Under the pieces are notes generated by a model. The model was given only the letters and a program-made list of their open reading frames with translations, was not told the origin of the DNA and did not search any database. Of a stretch of DNA of 64,000 nt, positions 11,960 through 22,792 are shown one piece after another. Location: assembly GCA_033239525.1 (NCBI GenBank), contig BSYO01000020.1:5829892-5893891 (forward strand), read 5' to 3'. Within the stretch, counting starts at the first letter, position 1; the number at the start of each line of letters is the position of its first letter. Source of the stretch: Nepenthes gracilis (Eukaryota; Streptophyta; Magnoliopsida; Caryophyllales; Nepenthaceae). The position numbers and the translations under genes are program-made.

Positions 11960-12895
11960 GAAACCGGAATTCTTACAAGGCCGGAGTTCATTTTAGTCAA
12001 AGCTGGAGTTCATTTCCTTTAATCAAAGCCGGAGTTCGTTGTCTTTCAAAATCGGAGTTCATTTCCTTTAGTCAAAGCCGGAGTTCGTTTTATTTAATCA
12101 AAGCCGGAGTTCGTTTTATTTAGTCAAAACCGGAGTTCGTTGTCTTTCAAAACCGGAGTTCATTTACTTTAGCCGGAGTTCGTTTTCTTTAATCGAAAAC
12201 CGGAGTTCTTTTCTTTAATCAAAACCGGAGTTCTTTATTTATGAAGGACGGAGCACATTTACATTATGCTCACAAGTCGGAAGTTCTTTAAGAGGGACGG
12301 AGTGCCGTTTTCTTTTTAAAAGACGTAGCTCAAAGGCCGGAGTGACTTTTCCTTCATAAATCAGGAGTTCAAACGCCGGAGTGGCTTTTCTTTTAAAAAT
12401 CCGGAGCTCAAAGGGACGGAGTGCTTATTTAAAATGGACGGAGTTCTTTTCTTTCAAAATCCGAAGTTCATAATTCCGGAGTTCTTTCTCATAAAATCCG
12501 AAGCTCTAAATCCGGAGTTCAAAAGCCGGAGTTCATTTCAAAACAAAAGATGGAGTGCCTCTAAAATATAACGGCCGAAGTTCTTTAAACTGAAAGCTGG
12601 AGTTCTTTTTGCTGAAAGGGACGGAGCTCTTTTTCCAAATGGACGGAGTATATTTTTAAAGACGTAAAGACCGGAGTTTATTTTGGACGGAGTTCTTTAT
12701 TCAAACAGAAGGCCGGAGTACTTTTCAAGGGGACGGAGTACATTATTCATAAAAAGGCCGGAGTTCTTTTTCACATGGGGACGGAGCGCTTTATTCTTAA
12801 AAAGGCCGGAGTTCATTTTTCAAACTGGACGGAGTACAAATGCCGGAGTTCTAAATCATTTTCTTTAAAAATTGCCGGAGGTCTTTTTGCTTTAA
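11960..12895 (-). repeat. Degenerate tandem array, GCCGGAGTTC core
   Basis: A unit of about 25-30 bp ('AAAGCCGGAGTTCATTTTCT' or with GGACGGAGT) recurs more than 30 times in the inner solo LTR. Confidence 0.85.
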
Positions 12896-13424
12896 ATTCA
12901 AAGAATTAGAGTACAGTAACAGAAATTCATGGTTCTTCTTAAAGCCTAAAGTTTCTTTCCGTAATCATGCATTGAGCAAAAATTTATAATCATTGGCAGT
13001 AAATCATAACAGAGATCTAACATCATGTATAACAGAATTTCCTTTAAACATGCATTTTAGTGTGAACAGTAAAAGCATACCCATACAAAATTCCGTATAA
13101 TTTCATAGCAACATAAATAAAACATGAGTTTTTGAAATAGGGGTGAGTATCTTGCCTGAATTCTTTTCTTACGTTGCCTTAGCCTTTGGTTTCTTTCTCT
13201 ACTAGGAGCTTCTAGTGGTGTCTTTTTCTGCTGATCTTAAGCCCTTATTTATAGGCCCTGGGTTAGGTGGCCTTCATTTATAATTTTTCCTATTTTCCAA
13301 GGTGATATAAATTGTCCTACATTTCCAAGAGGATTATTTATGGATTTCGTTTTCCAACATGTCTCGGGAACAGCTGAAATTCATTGCCGCTCCTTCCCAA
13401 AATTCTCCGTTACTGTGACCGGAC

Positions 13425-13765
13425 TTCTTTACTTCGGAAATCCGGAGTGCTTTCTTTCCGCACGCGTTTTTACTCCGAAAATCCGGAGTCCTTCTTTTCA
13501 AGGAAATCCGAACTTCCAAGAAAAACCGCGCTTCAGATTCCTACGGAATCCGGAGTTCATTTTATGAGGAAAATCCGGACTTCATCTCTCCAACGAAATC
13601 CGGACTTCTGATCACCAAGGGAAATCCGGACTTGTTTCCATCAACGAAAATTCGGACTTCTTTTTATCAGATCAAATCCGGACTGAATTAAGGAAATCCG
13701 GACAGTACTTTCCCCAATGCAAATTCCGGACTTCTTCATATTTCATTTTCCGGTCAACGTGCGTT
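13425..13765 (-). repeat. Second array in the same LTR, AAATCCGGACTTC core
   Basis: About ten units of 28-32 bp with AAATCCGGA followed by GTTC, CTTC or GTCC. It lies between the TATA box and the promoter-side end of the minus-strand LTR, apart from the main array at 11960-12895. Confidence 0.75.
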
Positions 13766-14661
13766 GACCGGACATGATGATTAAAATTTCCTTATTAAAA
13801 TTTTGGGTCGTTACATAAGAAGCCCAAGGGCCGAGAGCCCAAGAAGTTTCGCGAAGTCTTAGAACTGCCCGAGCGGCTAGGAACAGACGCTCGGACTTTT
13901 CCCCAGAAGGCCCCCCAAGAGCTGCTTCATCTCACGAGTTCGTAGGCCCACGAGGGACGAGAACCGCCCGTTCATGACCGGGAATGCCAGCTAGCCTACT
14001 TTTCGGTTTCCCGAAAGCCCTCGCAACTTCAGACCGGTCGCCCGTCTCAATAGGGCACGCCTAGTCAAATCAAGGCTGATATCCAGATCCTGTACACCTG
14101 ACACACTCAGATGCTGCAGTGGCACCGTCCGCATGCCACTCCCCACACGTCAGCAGCATTAAAGGGAGTCGGTGGACCAGCTCCTCAATCACCGGGATGG
14201 ACGCCACGTGTCTACTCCTAACGGCCCAATTTCCACTATAAATACTCAAGAAGGCCCCTTTCAAAGGAACAACTCGAGCCCAGTTTTTTCGGCTCGACAC
14301 TCACTCACCAAGATCAACTCCACAAAGAAGAGTAGAAAAGCTCCCAGCGAGCATAGTTTCCTTAAGAGAGAAACACAAAACGTGAGACAGGGAAGGGATT
14401 AACCCTCACAACTGTACTTTGTAAAATCTCCAACCCATATAGTGAAGCTCTTTCCAGGCCCCGAGCCTCGTGGTTTTTCCTCCCCATTCAAGAGGAGGTT
14501 TTCCACGTAAAACGTCCGGTCTCAATCCTCATCTCGTGTCCAACACCTCAAGCACTTGTGTTGCTCGGAAACAACGCATCTGACTGGACGCCACGGATCC
14601 AACACCCGTCATCAACGAGTCTGGCTCAGAAGGAACCGCGGAACCAGAATGCAACAAAACT

Positions 14662-15309
14662 CTTATTAAACTACTTTCTAAGATGCCAAGTAATAAGAAA
14701 GAGTATTCACAAAAAGGGGGTGAAGCTAAATTTTATATCTATGAGGCCAAAGAAAATTCCTCATTCAAACACGGAAGCAAAGAAGAGGGCATTGAATCAA
14801 GCCCAATCCTCTCATCTTACGGTAGGATATCTAGGAACTTGAAATCATGGGTTTTGGTGTTGTGTTGCTCCTACCGCCCCTCCCCCTTTTGCTGCCTCTG
14901 CCAACTGTGTTAAGTTAAGATTCCGACAGAATTGATGGTCATTAGACACTCGATTCTGAAGTTTTAGCACAATCCAAGGGAGATATATAGTCATTTGGTT
15001 GAAATACGACTTGGAAGCAGCCACTATGGCCACCAACCATGCCGCTACCATCACTCTTTTATCCCCGACACACGGCATACTATAAATTTTATGGGGGCAA
15101 AATGATATTTGGTCCAAAATTGTTATTCCTGGTAACCATAAATGAAAAGATCCAAAGGATATAGATTATTTATATTTCTTGCCTGTAAGGAATTACTACA
15201 CGTCTATAATAGTAAATGTTAAATTTATACTAACTAAAACTATCAATTTATTATTCAATCGATAGTAAGCATAAAATGGATTTATAATTTTAATGTATCA
15301 TACGTGATG
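14662..15309. other. Interval with no recognised gene
   Basis: Host flank between solo LTR D and element B. Short ORFs here lack any family resemblance or splice support. Confidence 0.45.
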
Positions 15310-15314
15310 TTTTT

Positions 15315-16312
15315 TGTTGGGTCCCATGTCCTGGCCCATGAGACAGGCCCAGGCCCACGAAGCAGGTCGCGGCCCATAAGGGGACCAGAAGCCCACATAA
15401 AGTAATCAGCCCAGCCGAAGGGTTGAAAGGCGCGAGTCCACGATGGAAGAAGGCAACAGAAACCTGCAGCGCATTAAATGCGTTGTCGAACAGCGGAAAA
15501 GGCGGAAAAGCCTAGCCAATAGAGGCGTGGTGGCGCGGCGCCAACACCACCCGCCTGCCGCCTCGGTGGCCAACCAATCGCTCGGGGAAAATCGGGGCGT
15601 GATCAACAACGCTTAGCGCGTGCAAGCACGGTATGGCAGCCGGCGTGACCGGCGGTCCACAATGCTGACCAGCGCAAGCAATGGCCTAAGCAACGGGCGT
15701 TTTGGCGCCCAAGAGTCCAACAGGGGAGGCGTATAAGAACCCTCACACCCCACGAGAGAAAGGGACTCTCTTTCGATCAATCTTTGGACCTTTTCGAGAT
15801 CTCTTGAGCATCTTACATTCTTTGCTTCCCTTTGAATCAAGAGTTCAAACGGCAAATCGTACTCAACCTTCCCTCTTCTCTAAAACACGAGTGACGAGTC
15901 AAGACGGAGACATTGACTCATCTAGCTAACTCGCTCACCATCCCAGCATCCTCGAGATCACGGAAAAGTCAGCCACCCATTGTGGTGCATCAAGGAAGCC
16001 AGGCCTTCCATCACCTGCTCATTGCATTCTCCACATCACCGCACAAGCATCTCTTACGGCTACACAGCATTTCTCCGTTCACCCCTTTAGCGTGCGCCAT
16101 TTCCGTTTATTGCGGGAATTTGCTGACTTGAGCGTCGGAGCGGCCTCGGTGGGAGAAATCCTGCCGGACCCTTGACCTATTGTTTGTTGTTTGTTTTGTG
16201 CAGGTCCAGGTTCACAGGGACGGAGACCGGACCCTTCTTCCGAAACAGCCGCACGCTTAGGAACCGGAAGGCTCCCTAATCCGTACGACAACCGTGGGCC
16301 CGGGACGCAACA
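15315..16312 (+). repeat. 5' LTR of element B
   Basis: 998 bp from TGTTGGGTCC to GACGCAACA. TATA box GTATAAGAAC at 15731-15740; conserved TGACTTGAGCGTCGGAG at 16124-16140; TGTGCAGGTCC near 16197. Confidence 0.95.
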
Positions 16313-16313
16313 T

Positions 16314-16331
16314 TGGCGCCGTCTGTGGGAA
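16314..16331 (+). promoter_or_regulatory. Primer-binding site (tRNA-Asp type)
   Basis: TGGCGCCGTCTGTGGGAA starts one base after the LTR. The first nine bases are complementary to the 3' end of plant tRNA-Asp(GTC), including CCA, as in many plant Ty3/gypsy elements; the rest diverges. Confidence 0.82.
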
Positions 16332-16383
16332 ACTGACAATAAGCCAAGTGTCTCTTTCCTATCTAGCTACTGAACAACGGAAA

Positions 16384-17850
16384 ATGGTGAACACCCGAGC
16401 ACAAGCTAGTGCTCCTGCGGTGGAAGCCACCGCCCAAGACGAAGTTCCCCCCGTGGGGAACCAAGCAAACAATCAACCGGAGCCTGACGTCCGCCGCCTG
16501 GCAGCGGACATAGATAATCTGAAGGAGATCCTCCTCGCTGTATGTGCGAACACCGGGACTGCCTGGCCCGGGACCGCTCCTCCAGCAGCCCGGCCTCCAC
16601 CTCCAAGAGAGAAAGGCATCGAGAGGCCGCTCGTAGGAGGCGAGCTAACCGACTCGACCGCGCAGCAGCCCAGGTTGCACCAAGTGAAGATAGCCAGAAT
16701 GAGGCGGAAAGCCATCCCGCCGACGATGACAGGGAGGACAGCCCCGAAGGGCGCAACCCCCGTAACTCGCGTGGCAATAGGAGGCCAACCGCCGCAGGCT
16801 CTAACTGCGGACGCGCCTCCCAGGCGGAGAGTCGCCATCCTCGACAAGCCCAGACACACCTCCAGGGCAATACGGAGCTCCGTGACGTCCTTAATGCGCG
16901 GAGAGGCTCTACGGACCCCTCGATGGAGGAGAAAGTCAAAGTGTTGTGGGACACCCTGCATAAGGAGAAACCCACACCCTCCTCTGCCGATCTCCGTAGA
17001 TCGCCCTTCGCCATGGACTTGCGGACGCAGCCGTTGCCGAGCAAGTTCAAGATGTCGATCCTGGAGGGATACGACGGAGCAAGGACCCAATGGACCACCT
17101 CAACCTTCCGCACCCACCTCTCTCTACAGGGCAAGCGAGGCCACGATGTGCCAGTGCTTCCCCGTCACCCTTAGGAGTGACGCGCTGCTCGCCCCACGGC
17201 CTCCCGAACTCCATATGCTCGTTTGACGAGCTTGCCGGAGAAAGCTTGAGCCGGTTTGCCTCCAGCAGAAGGGAGGAGAGGCAACCCTGGCACCTGGTCC
17301 GCCTCCGACAAAGGCAAGATGAAAGCCTAAAATGGTTTCTGGACCGTTTCATTTCTAAGGCGCGGTGGATCCCTCACCTCTCCGACGAGCTGAAACTCAA
17401 CGCTTTCATCGCCACTCGCGGCGGGGGACTTCTTCAAACATCTGCCGCACTGACACCCTCGGACCTTGGAGGCCGAGACCATTGCCCGCGTACATCACGG
17501 CCAAGAGGCCAACGAGGCGAAGAGCCCCCAGTAGTGGACCGGCCCCGGAAGCCCCCCTGAGCTTGGAGGAGAAAGAGGGACACGCGACAGCCGGCGCTTC
17601 TCGGAAAAGCGCCGGCATGACCACCGGCCCCAAGGGATTACAGCAGATTCCTCTCGACCTCGCCCGTGACGATAGCCCGCGCAAACATCCTGATGCGGTT
17701 CGTGGATAAAAATTCTTCAAGTGGCCAAAAACGCCTAAGGGTCCCAGCGGCGGCAAAATCTTTGCCCGCGCACCACCGTATGCTGGGGCACTCAATCGAG
17801 AACTACCGCACTTCGAAGCAGAAATTGAAGATCTGATCCGGCGCGACACT
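16384..17850 (+). pseudogene. gag of element B, frameshifted
   Basis: It starts with ATG at 16384 (MVNTRAQASAP). A charged N-terminal region is followed by the retrotransposon gag core: ELRDVLNARRG near 16880, PFAMDLRTQPLPSKFKM near 17010-17050, ILEGYDGARTQW, then SRFASSRREERQPW and FLDRFISKARWI near 17260-17360. A zinc-knuckle-like relic with EIEDLIRRDT is near 17830. At least three frame changes (about 16580, 17180 and after 17560) break it. Gag would form the particle and bind element RNA. The gag remnants at 43371 and 55017 share the MVNTR start, LNA[KR]R and the PF[AT] block, so they come from related elements. Confidence 0.85.
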
Positions 17851-18099
17851 TGAAGCGGTTCATGAAGAGTCCGGGCAGAACTCGCTCCCTCCGACGGTGA
17901 AGCCCGGCGAGCCTCCGAGAGCTCCACGGCCGCCGGCGTAGTCCACATGATTTCTTCCGCCAACGCTGAAGCGCCAAAGCGCGGACAAAATGAGACAACT
18001 TCCAATAACAAGCGGCGAAGATAGGGAGTAGGAATGATGTCATTAGCTTTAGTAGCGACGACATGGCTCATGTAACCTCTCCCACACCCGACCCCCTTG

Positions 18100-18719
18100 T
18101 TGTATCGGCCCTTGTTTGGTTGGTGGTGATGACTACTAACTGGAACGGGTCTTCATTGATAATGGAAGTTCACAAAATTTCTTTTGTATCTCATTGCGTT
18201 CCTTAAACTTGGACTAAAACGGAACCAAATGAAGGTCAAGCGGACCATTGTACGGCTTGGACAACGAGCCGTCCCGAAGCAAGGGATAGTGCGACCGAAG
18301 TCACTTGGAACCCACCCGCGCTCCATGGCGCGCGAGTTGGCGTTCCTTATCGTCGACCTTCCATCCGTCTACAACGCCATATTCGGCAGACCTTTCTTGA
18401 CTGTCTTCGAAGCCGTGACGTCCATCCCGCACCTAAAGGTGAAATTTCCCACCCCCTGGGGCGTGGGAGAAGTTCTTGGAGACCAAGAAATGGGACGGAC
18501 CTGCTATCTGTCCCAAATCAACCCCGTGGCACCATGCAAACCAAGCGAAGACCTCGATCTCCGCGACGAGACGTCGCTGCAACAGGCCCAATCAGGAGAA
18601 GAGACTGAGGCGATCCCGCTCAACCCTTCCGATCCGGAACGGTGCGTCAACGTGGGAAGATCCCTTCAACCTGCAGAGCGCGACAGGCTGATTACATTCC
18701 TTAGGCTAACTCAACGTAT
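18100..18719 (+). pseudogene. Aspartic protease and linker of element B pol
   Basis: VFIDNGSS near 18148-18172 is the protease active-site loop; here it is D-N-G where the family usually has D-[SG]-G. The frame from 18184 carries LVDLP-type linker features: AFLIVDLPSVYNAIFGRPFL near 18345-18405 and then VKFPTPWGVGEVLGDQ, the usual connection to reverse transcriptase in this lineage. Stops upstream of 18184 and a frame change near 18740 disrupt it. Confidence 0.75.
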
Positions 18720-19771
18720 TTGCACAGGTCCCGGCCCGACATGCCCGGGATATCGGCCGAGGTCATAGTCCACAAGCGGGCCTTGGCCTTGCGAGCCGAA
18801 AACCCGTTCGGCAGAAGCGGAGGAACCACTCCGTCGAGAAGTTGGCTGCCATCAGGGAAGAACCAAGAGGCTCTGGACGCCGGATTCATCGAGAAGTCCA
18901 TTACCGGAGTGGTCATCTCAACGTCGTCTTTGGTGAAAAAGAGCAAAGTAAGTGGCGGATGTGCGTCGACTTCACAGACGTGAATAAGGCCTACCACAAA
19001 GATAGCTTTCCGCTCCCTAGGATCGACCAGCTCGTGGATTCCACATCCGGGCACGAACTACTGAGCTTCATGGACGCATACTCTGGGTACAACCAGATCC
19101 AGATGGACCCAGAAGACGAGGAGCACACCTCGTTCATGACAGATCAAGGGACATATTGTTATAAAATGATGCCCTTTGGTCTCAAGAATGCTAGCGCAAC
19201 ATACCAGCGCCTTGTAAACAAAATATTTGAAGCTCAAATCGGACAGAACGTGGAGGTGTACGTCGACGACATGCTTGTGAAAAGCAAGGTCGCGAGCCAC
19301 CACGTCAACGACTTAGATGAGACCTTTCAGATCCTCCGACGGCATGGGATGAAGCTCAATCTTGTCAAATGCGCGTTCGGGGTGACCTCTGGAAAGTTCT
19401 TAGGCTTCATTGTATCCCAACGCGGAATAGAAGCCAATATAGAGAAGATCAACGCCATACTCGACTTGAACCCCCCGCGGACAATAAAAGAAGTTCAGAA
19501 GCTGACGGGAGGGATAGCCGCCCTCTCGCGGTTCCTAGCCAAGTCAGGCGAGAAATATTTTCCCTTCTTCAAGGCGCTAAGGGGCACCAAATCGCACGAG
19601 TTCAAATGGAATGAAGAATGCGACGAAGCCTTCAGGGAACTAAAGACTTACCTCTCCAGCGCGCCGCTTTTAAGCTCGCCGCGTGAAGGGAAAGACCTCT
19701 ATCTCTACCTGGCCACATCGGCATCAGCCCTCAACTCCGTGCTAGTTGCGGAGCACGAAGGCAAGCAATAG
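18720..19771 (+). pseudogene. Reverse transcriptase of element B
   Basis: The longest intact pol stretch is open from about 18842 to 19771. It shows the order expected for Ty3/gypsy RT: WRMCVDFTDVNKAYHKDSFP, ELLSFMDAYSGYNQI, MPFGLKNASATYQR, the catalytic YVDD at 19259-19270, and KFLGFIVSQRGIEANPEK-like GFIVSQRGIEAN, then the thumb and connection with FKWNEECDEAF. The N-terminal DMPGI-type segment (18740-18770) is in another frame. It ends in TAG at 19769-19771 within the connection to RNase H. The catalytic aspartates are present but the polyprotein is interrupted. Confidence 0.9.
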
Positions 19772-20560
19772 CCGGGTGTATTACGTAAGCCGGGTCTTTG
19801 GTAGACGAGGGCTCGCTATTCGCACGCCGAAAAGATGGCGCTCGCGCTTGTCTATGCGACGCGGAAGCTGCGCCCCTACTTCCAGTCTCACCGGATCGTC
19901 GTGCTGACGGACCAGCCGCTGAAGTCAATCTTGCAGAAACCGGAGACGTCAGGCCGGCTGGTTAAGTGGGCCGTCGAGCTAGGAGAGTTCGACTTGGAAT
20001 TCCGGCCCCGGCCAGCCGTGAAAGGACAGGCTCTGGCGGACTTTATCGTCGAGGCAGTGATGCCAGCACAGGAGGAGGACAGCGGCCCAGGGAACAAGGA
20101 GCACGACAATTCACCTGTGTGGACCCTAAACGTAGACGGATCGTCTACATGCACCGGGGCGGAGCTGGTATCGTGCTAAGGACGCCCGAGGGCATGGAGA
20201 TCATATACTCTACATTCTAGCTTTCCCGCCCACGAACAACGTTACGGAGTATGAGGCCCTTCTCGCGGGCCTACGACCGGGCGAGGAGTGTTCGCGCGGT
20301 CGTCGGTTGTCAGCGTAGTGACTCCGAGCTCGTGGTCAATCGGGTGAAGGGGAACTTCGCCTCGAACCCACAACTTGTGGACGTGCACTGGGCGAAAGTA
20401 AGGGCCCCGATCCCGAGTTCGGTCGATTTGAGATCGAGCATATCCCGAGATCGGATAACGAACGCTGATCAATCGCCCGACGCCCACCGTAATGAGAGAG
20501 CAAGACGCGAGGGAGCCCAGAAGTCTCCGAACGCATTCCCGCATCGACACCGAAGACAAA
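19772..20560 (+). pseudogene. RNase H of element B
   Basis: ALALVYATRKLRPYFQSH, VLTDQPLKSILQKPE and GQALADFIVE (19835-20060) are tether features of gypsy RNase H. A second domain starts at WTLNVDGSS (20118-20145), the first catalytic aspartate block of the Tat/Athila-type additional RNase H. Frame changes follow near 20165 and 20220. Confidence 0.8.
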
Positions 20561-21797
20561 GAAGTCCTTCATGTCAACACGAGGGACAACTGGATGACGC
20601 CATACATAATGTTCCCGATCAAGAAGCTCGCAAAGACATCAACGAAGTCAGCGAATCAAGAAGACAGCAGGTGGTACACGGTCTCAAATGGGAGACTATA
20701 CAAAGGCGGGATACTCCACCCTCTCCGAAGTGCCTTACTCCGAGGAAGCCGGCTACGCGTTGGCATACACACTGGGCTGTGCGGATCACACATTGGTAGG
20801 AAGAACCTAGCGTTCAGTCATCCATGCAAGGGTTCTACGTGCCCACCATGAAACGAGACGCTATGGAATTCGGCCCGCAAGTGTGAAAGTTGCCGTGTCC
20901 ATGGCAACATGACGCACTAACCGCACACCGAACCGCACTATCTCCAATCCCCATGGCCATTCGCACAATGGGGGCTCGACATACTTGACCCCTACCAATG
21001 GTCACGACAAAGAAAATTCTTGATCGTTGGCATCGACTACTTTACAAAATGGGTGGAAGCCGCCCCACTTGCAAAGACCACGAACAAAACGCGACGGAGT
21101 TCCTCCGTCAGGGGCATTGTTTGCGCTTTGGGATTCCCGAGGTTATAGTGACCGATAACGAACCCACCACCGGGCAAACGCTTCACGGCATCTTGTCGTG
21201 ACCTTCGCGTTAGCCGTGCACACGTCCGTGGCGCACCCTCAAGCAAACGGACAGTCGAAGTCACCAACCGCACACCTTTGCACGGGTTGAAAACCGGGAC
21301 GAAGACGCAGGGGCTCTGGATCGAGGAGCTACCGCTGCTATGGTCGATGCAACAACTACGAGAGAACCAACAAGGAGACGCCCTTCAACCTTTGCTTTGG
21401 GGCTAAGGCTATGGTACCCGTGGAAATGGGAATGCCAAGCCTGCGGGTCGAATGCTTTGACCGAGCCACCAATGAACAAAGGCTTCGGGAAAGTCTGGAC
21501 TTGCTCTCGGAAGTTCGAGACGCCGCACGACTCAGAACCGCGGCCTACCAACAGCGAGTCGCATGGTACTACAACAAGCGAGTGAAGGCACGCCCACTGG
21601 AAGTTGGAGATCTGGTCCTCCGGAGCGTAGAGGCGGCGGGAAAGATCGCAAATAGGAACAAGCTCTCCCCCGGGTGGGAAGGGCCGTTCCTCGTCTCCGC
21701 AATCCTCCGGAGCGGAGTGTACAAGCTGCGCGCCCAGAACGGCAAACTGGTCCCGCGGACCTGGAACGCCGCCAACTTAAGGAAATACTATCAGTAA
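20561..21797 (+). pseudogene. Integrase of element B
   Basis: The zinc-binding N-terminal region is recognisable near 20680-20850 (GRLYKGGILHPL, CGSHIGRKNLA) but frameshifted. The core has WGLDIL near 20968 and LIVGIDYFTKWVEAAPLAK near 21020-21080 in different frames. The C-terminal part is open from 21411 to the TAA at 21797 with YYNKRVKARPLEVGDLVLR and WEGPFLV, the usual end of plant gypsy pol. The protein would insert element DNA; this copy cannot make it intact. Confidence 0.82.
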
Positions 21798-22792
21798 TGC
21801 AACTCCGACTCAGGTAAGTCGCACACGCACGCATCATAACGAGTGCTTGAACATGAGTTTTGTTTTTGGTTAGCATGATTGCTCTATCATCCTGCATATT
21901 CATTTGTGTGAGTTAATGACATGCATCGCATTCTTAAATCAAACGACCTAGACTGCCCCTAAGTCGGGAGGACAAGCGTCCATCCGTAAAACTACCGGTC
22001 CTGGCTCACTGGTGGTCCAAAGCAGACTGCCTCGGACTCCGTCCTCACGCCTGTGGCCTCGGGATGGCTTTACTCACCATGGCTCACTTGAAAGGCCCCA
22101 GCCACCACCTGAAACTAAGCCCCGTGCTAGGCAGCCCGGAGGCATCCAAGCTGTAGGCTGGGACAAAGGATCTAGGCGATCCATTCCAAAGGCTTCACGC
22201 CAACGACCCGTGCGGTCAAAATATTAGGCCTGGGGGCTCCCTGAGTCCCCACTCTACGGCCAACAAAACCTTAGGGGGCAAAGAATCGCAGGCATGCGGC
22301 GACCTTCTCCAACAGAAGAGAGCACCCTCAGTCTACAATGGTCGTGGGCTAGGACCTCAACTTGGTGATTATAACGCTTTGAGCAGGAGCGACGCACCTC
22401 CCGCAATCGCACGCGACCAAGTCCTAGACCCAGGAGTCCTGTTACCGCGGCCGACCACCGCGCTCACCCTCGCTGAGGCTCCAGGGCTTGGGCGACGACA
22501 TCCGCTTCACCGGACGAGCCCCCAAACGTGTGAGTCGATGACATCCTCTTACGAAGGACGAGCACCACGCAAGAAGGCGCCTGGATAGGGCCTTAACAAC
22601 AGCGGCTCCAAAGAGCCCAACGATCAAGCACGAAGCATGATCCAACGAACGGAAACAAAAGCGAAAAGCAAGCAACACTCTACGAATAGAAAAAGCATGG
22701 ACACGAAGTGTAAAAAGACGCTTCTCATTCATGCAAAAAACAGATATGGTACAAAGACAAAAGCCAATCTCAAAACTCAATATCAGCAAAGG
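21798..22792 (+). other. Spacer between pol and the antisense ORFs
   Basis: About 1 kb after the pol stop without coding resemblance on either strand. It would be the convergent 3' region shared by the sense transcript and the antisense ORF 1 transcript. Confidence 0.5.

Larger units (their letters stand above)
11001..13815 (-). mobile_element. Inner solo LTR, 2815 bp, target duplication TAAGA
   Basis: It begins TGTGACAACCC and ends GGGTCGTTACA, with TAAGA at 10996-11000 and 13816-13820. Read on the minus strand it starts TGTAACGACCCAAAATTTT, has a TATA box (CCTATAAATAA at 13246-13256), then a GGCAAGATACTCACC block and a repeat array, the same layout as solo LTR E. It is therefore placed on the minus strand. 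No coding domain was found. Confidence 0.85.
10905..14656 (+). mobile_element. Solo LTR D (about 932 bp of its own), interrupted, target duplication AAACT
   Basis: The left end is TATTGGGCCCC and the right end AATGCAACA, with AAACT at 10900-10904 and again at 14657-14661. The start would be TGTTGGG in an intact LTR, so the G of the terminal TG has become A. Bases 11001-13820 are a later insertion (inner solo LTR plus one target-site copy). TATAAATA is at 14237-14244. The TGTTG/CAACA-type ends resemble those of A and B, but the body differs. Confidence 0.78.

Noticed and set aside
13334..13611. Overlapping ORFs of 60-75 residues on both strands
   Set aside because: They are translations of the CCGGAC-type array and have repeated low-complexity content.
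16406..17134. Minus-strand ORF of 242 residues opposite gag
   Set aside because: It overlaps frameshifted but recognisable gag in the sense direction; the GC-rich composition produces long shadow frames, and no domain is seen.
17406..18071. Minus-strand ORF of 221 residues in element B
   Set aside because: It is opposite the gag-protease region, with no relation to the antisense gene family and no counterpart elsewhere.
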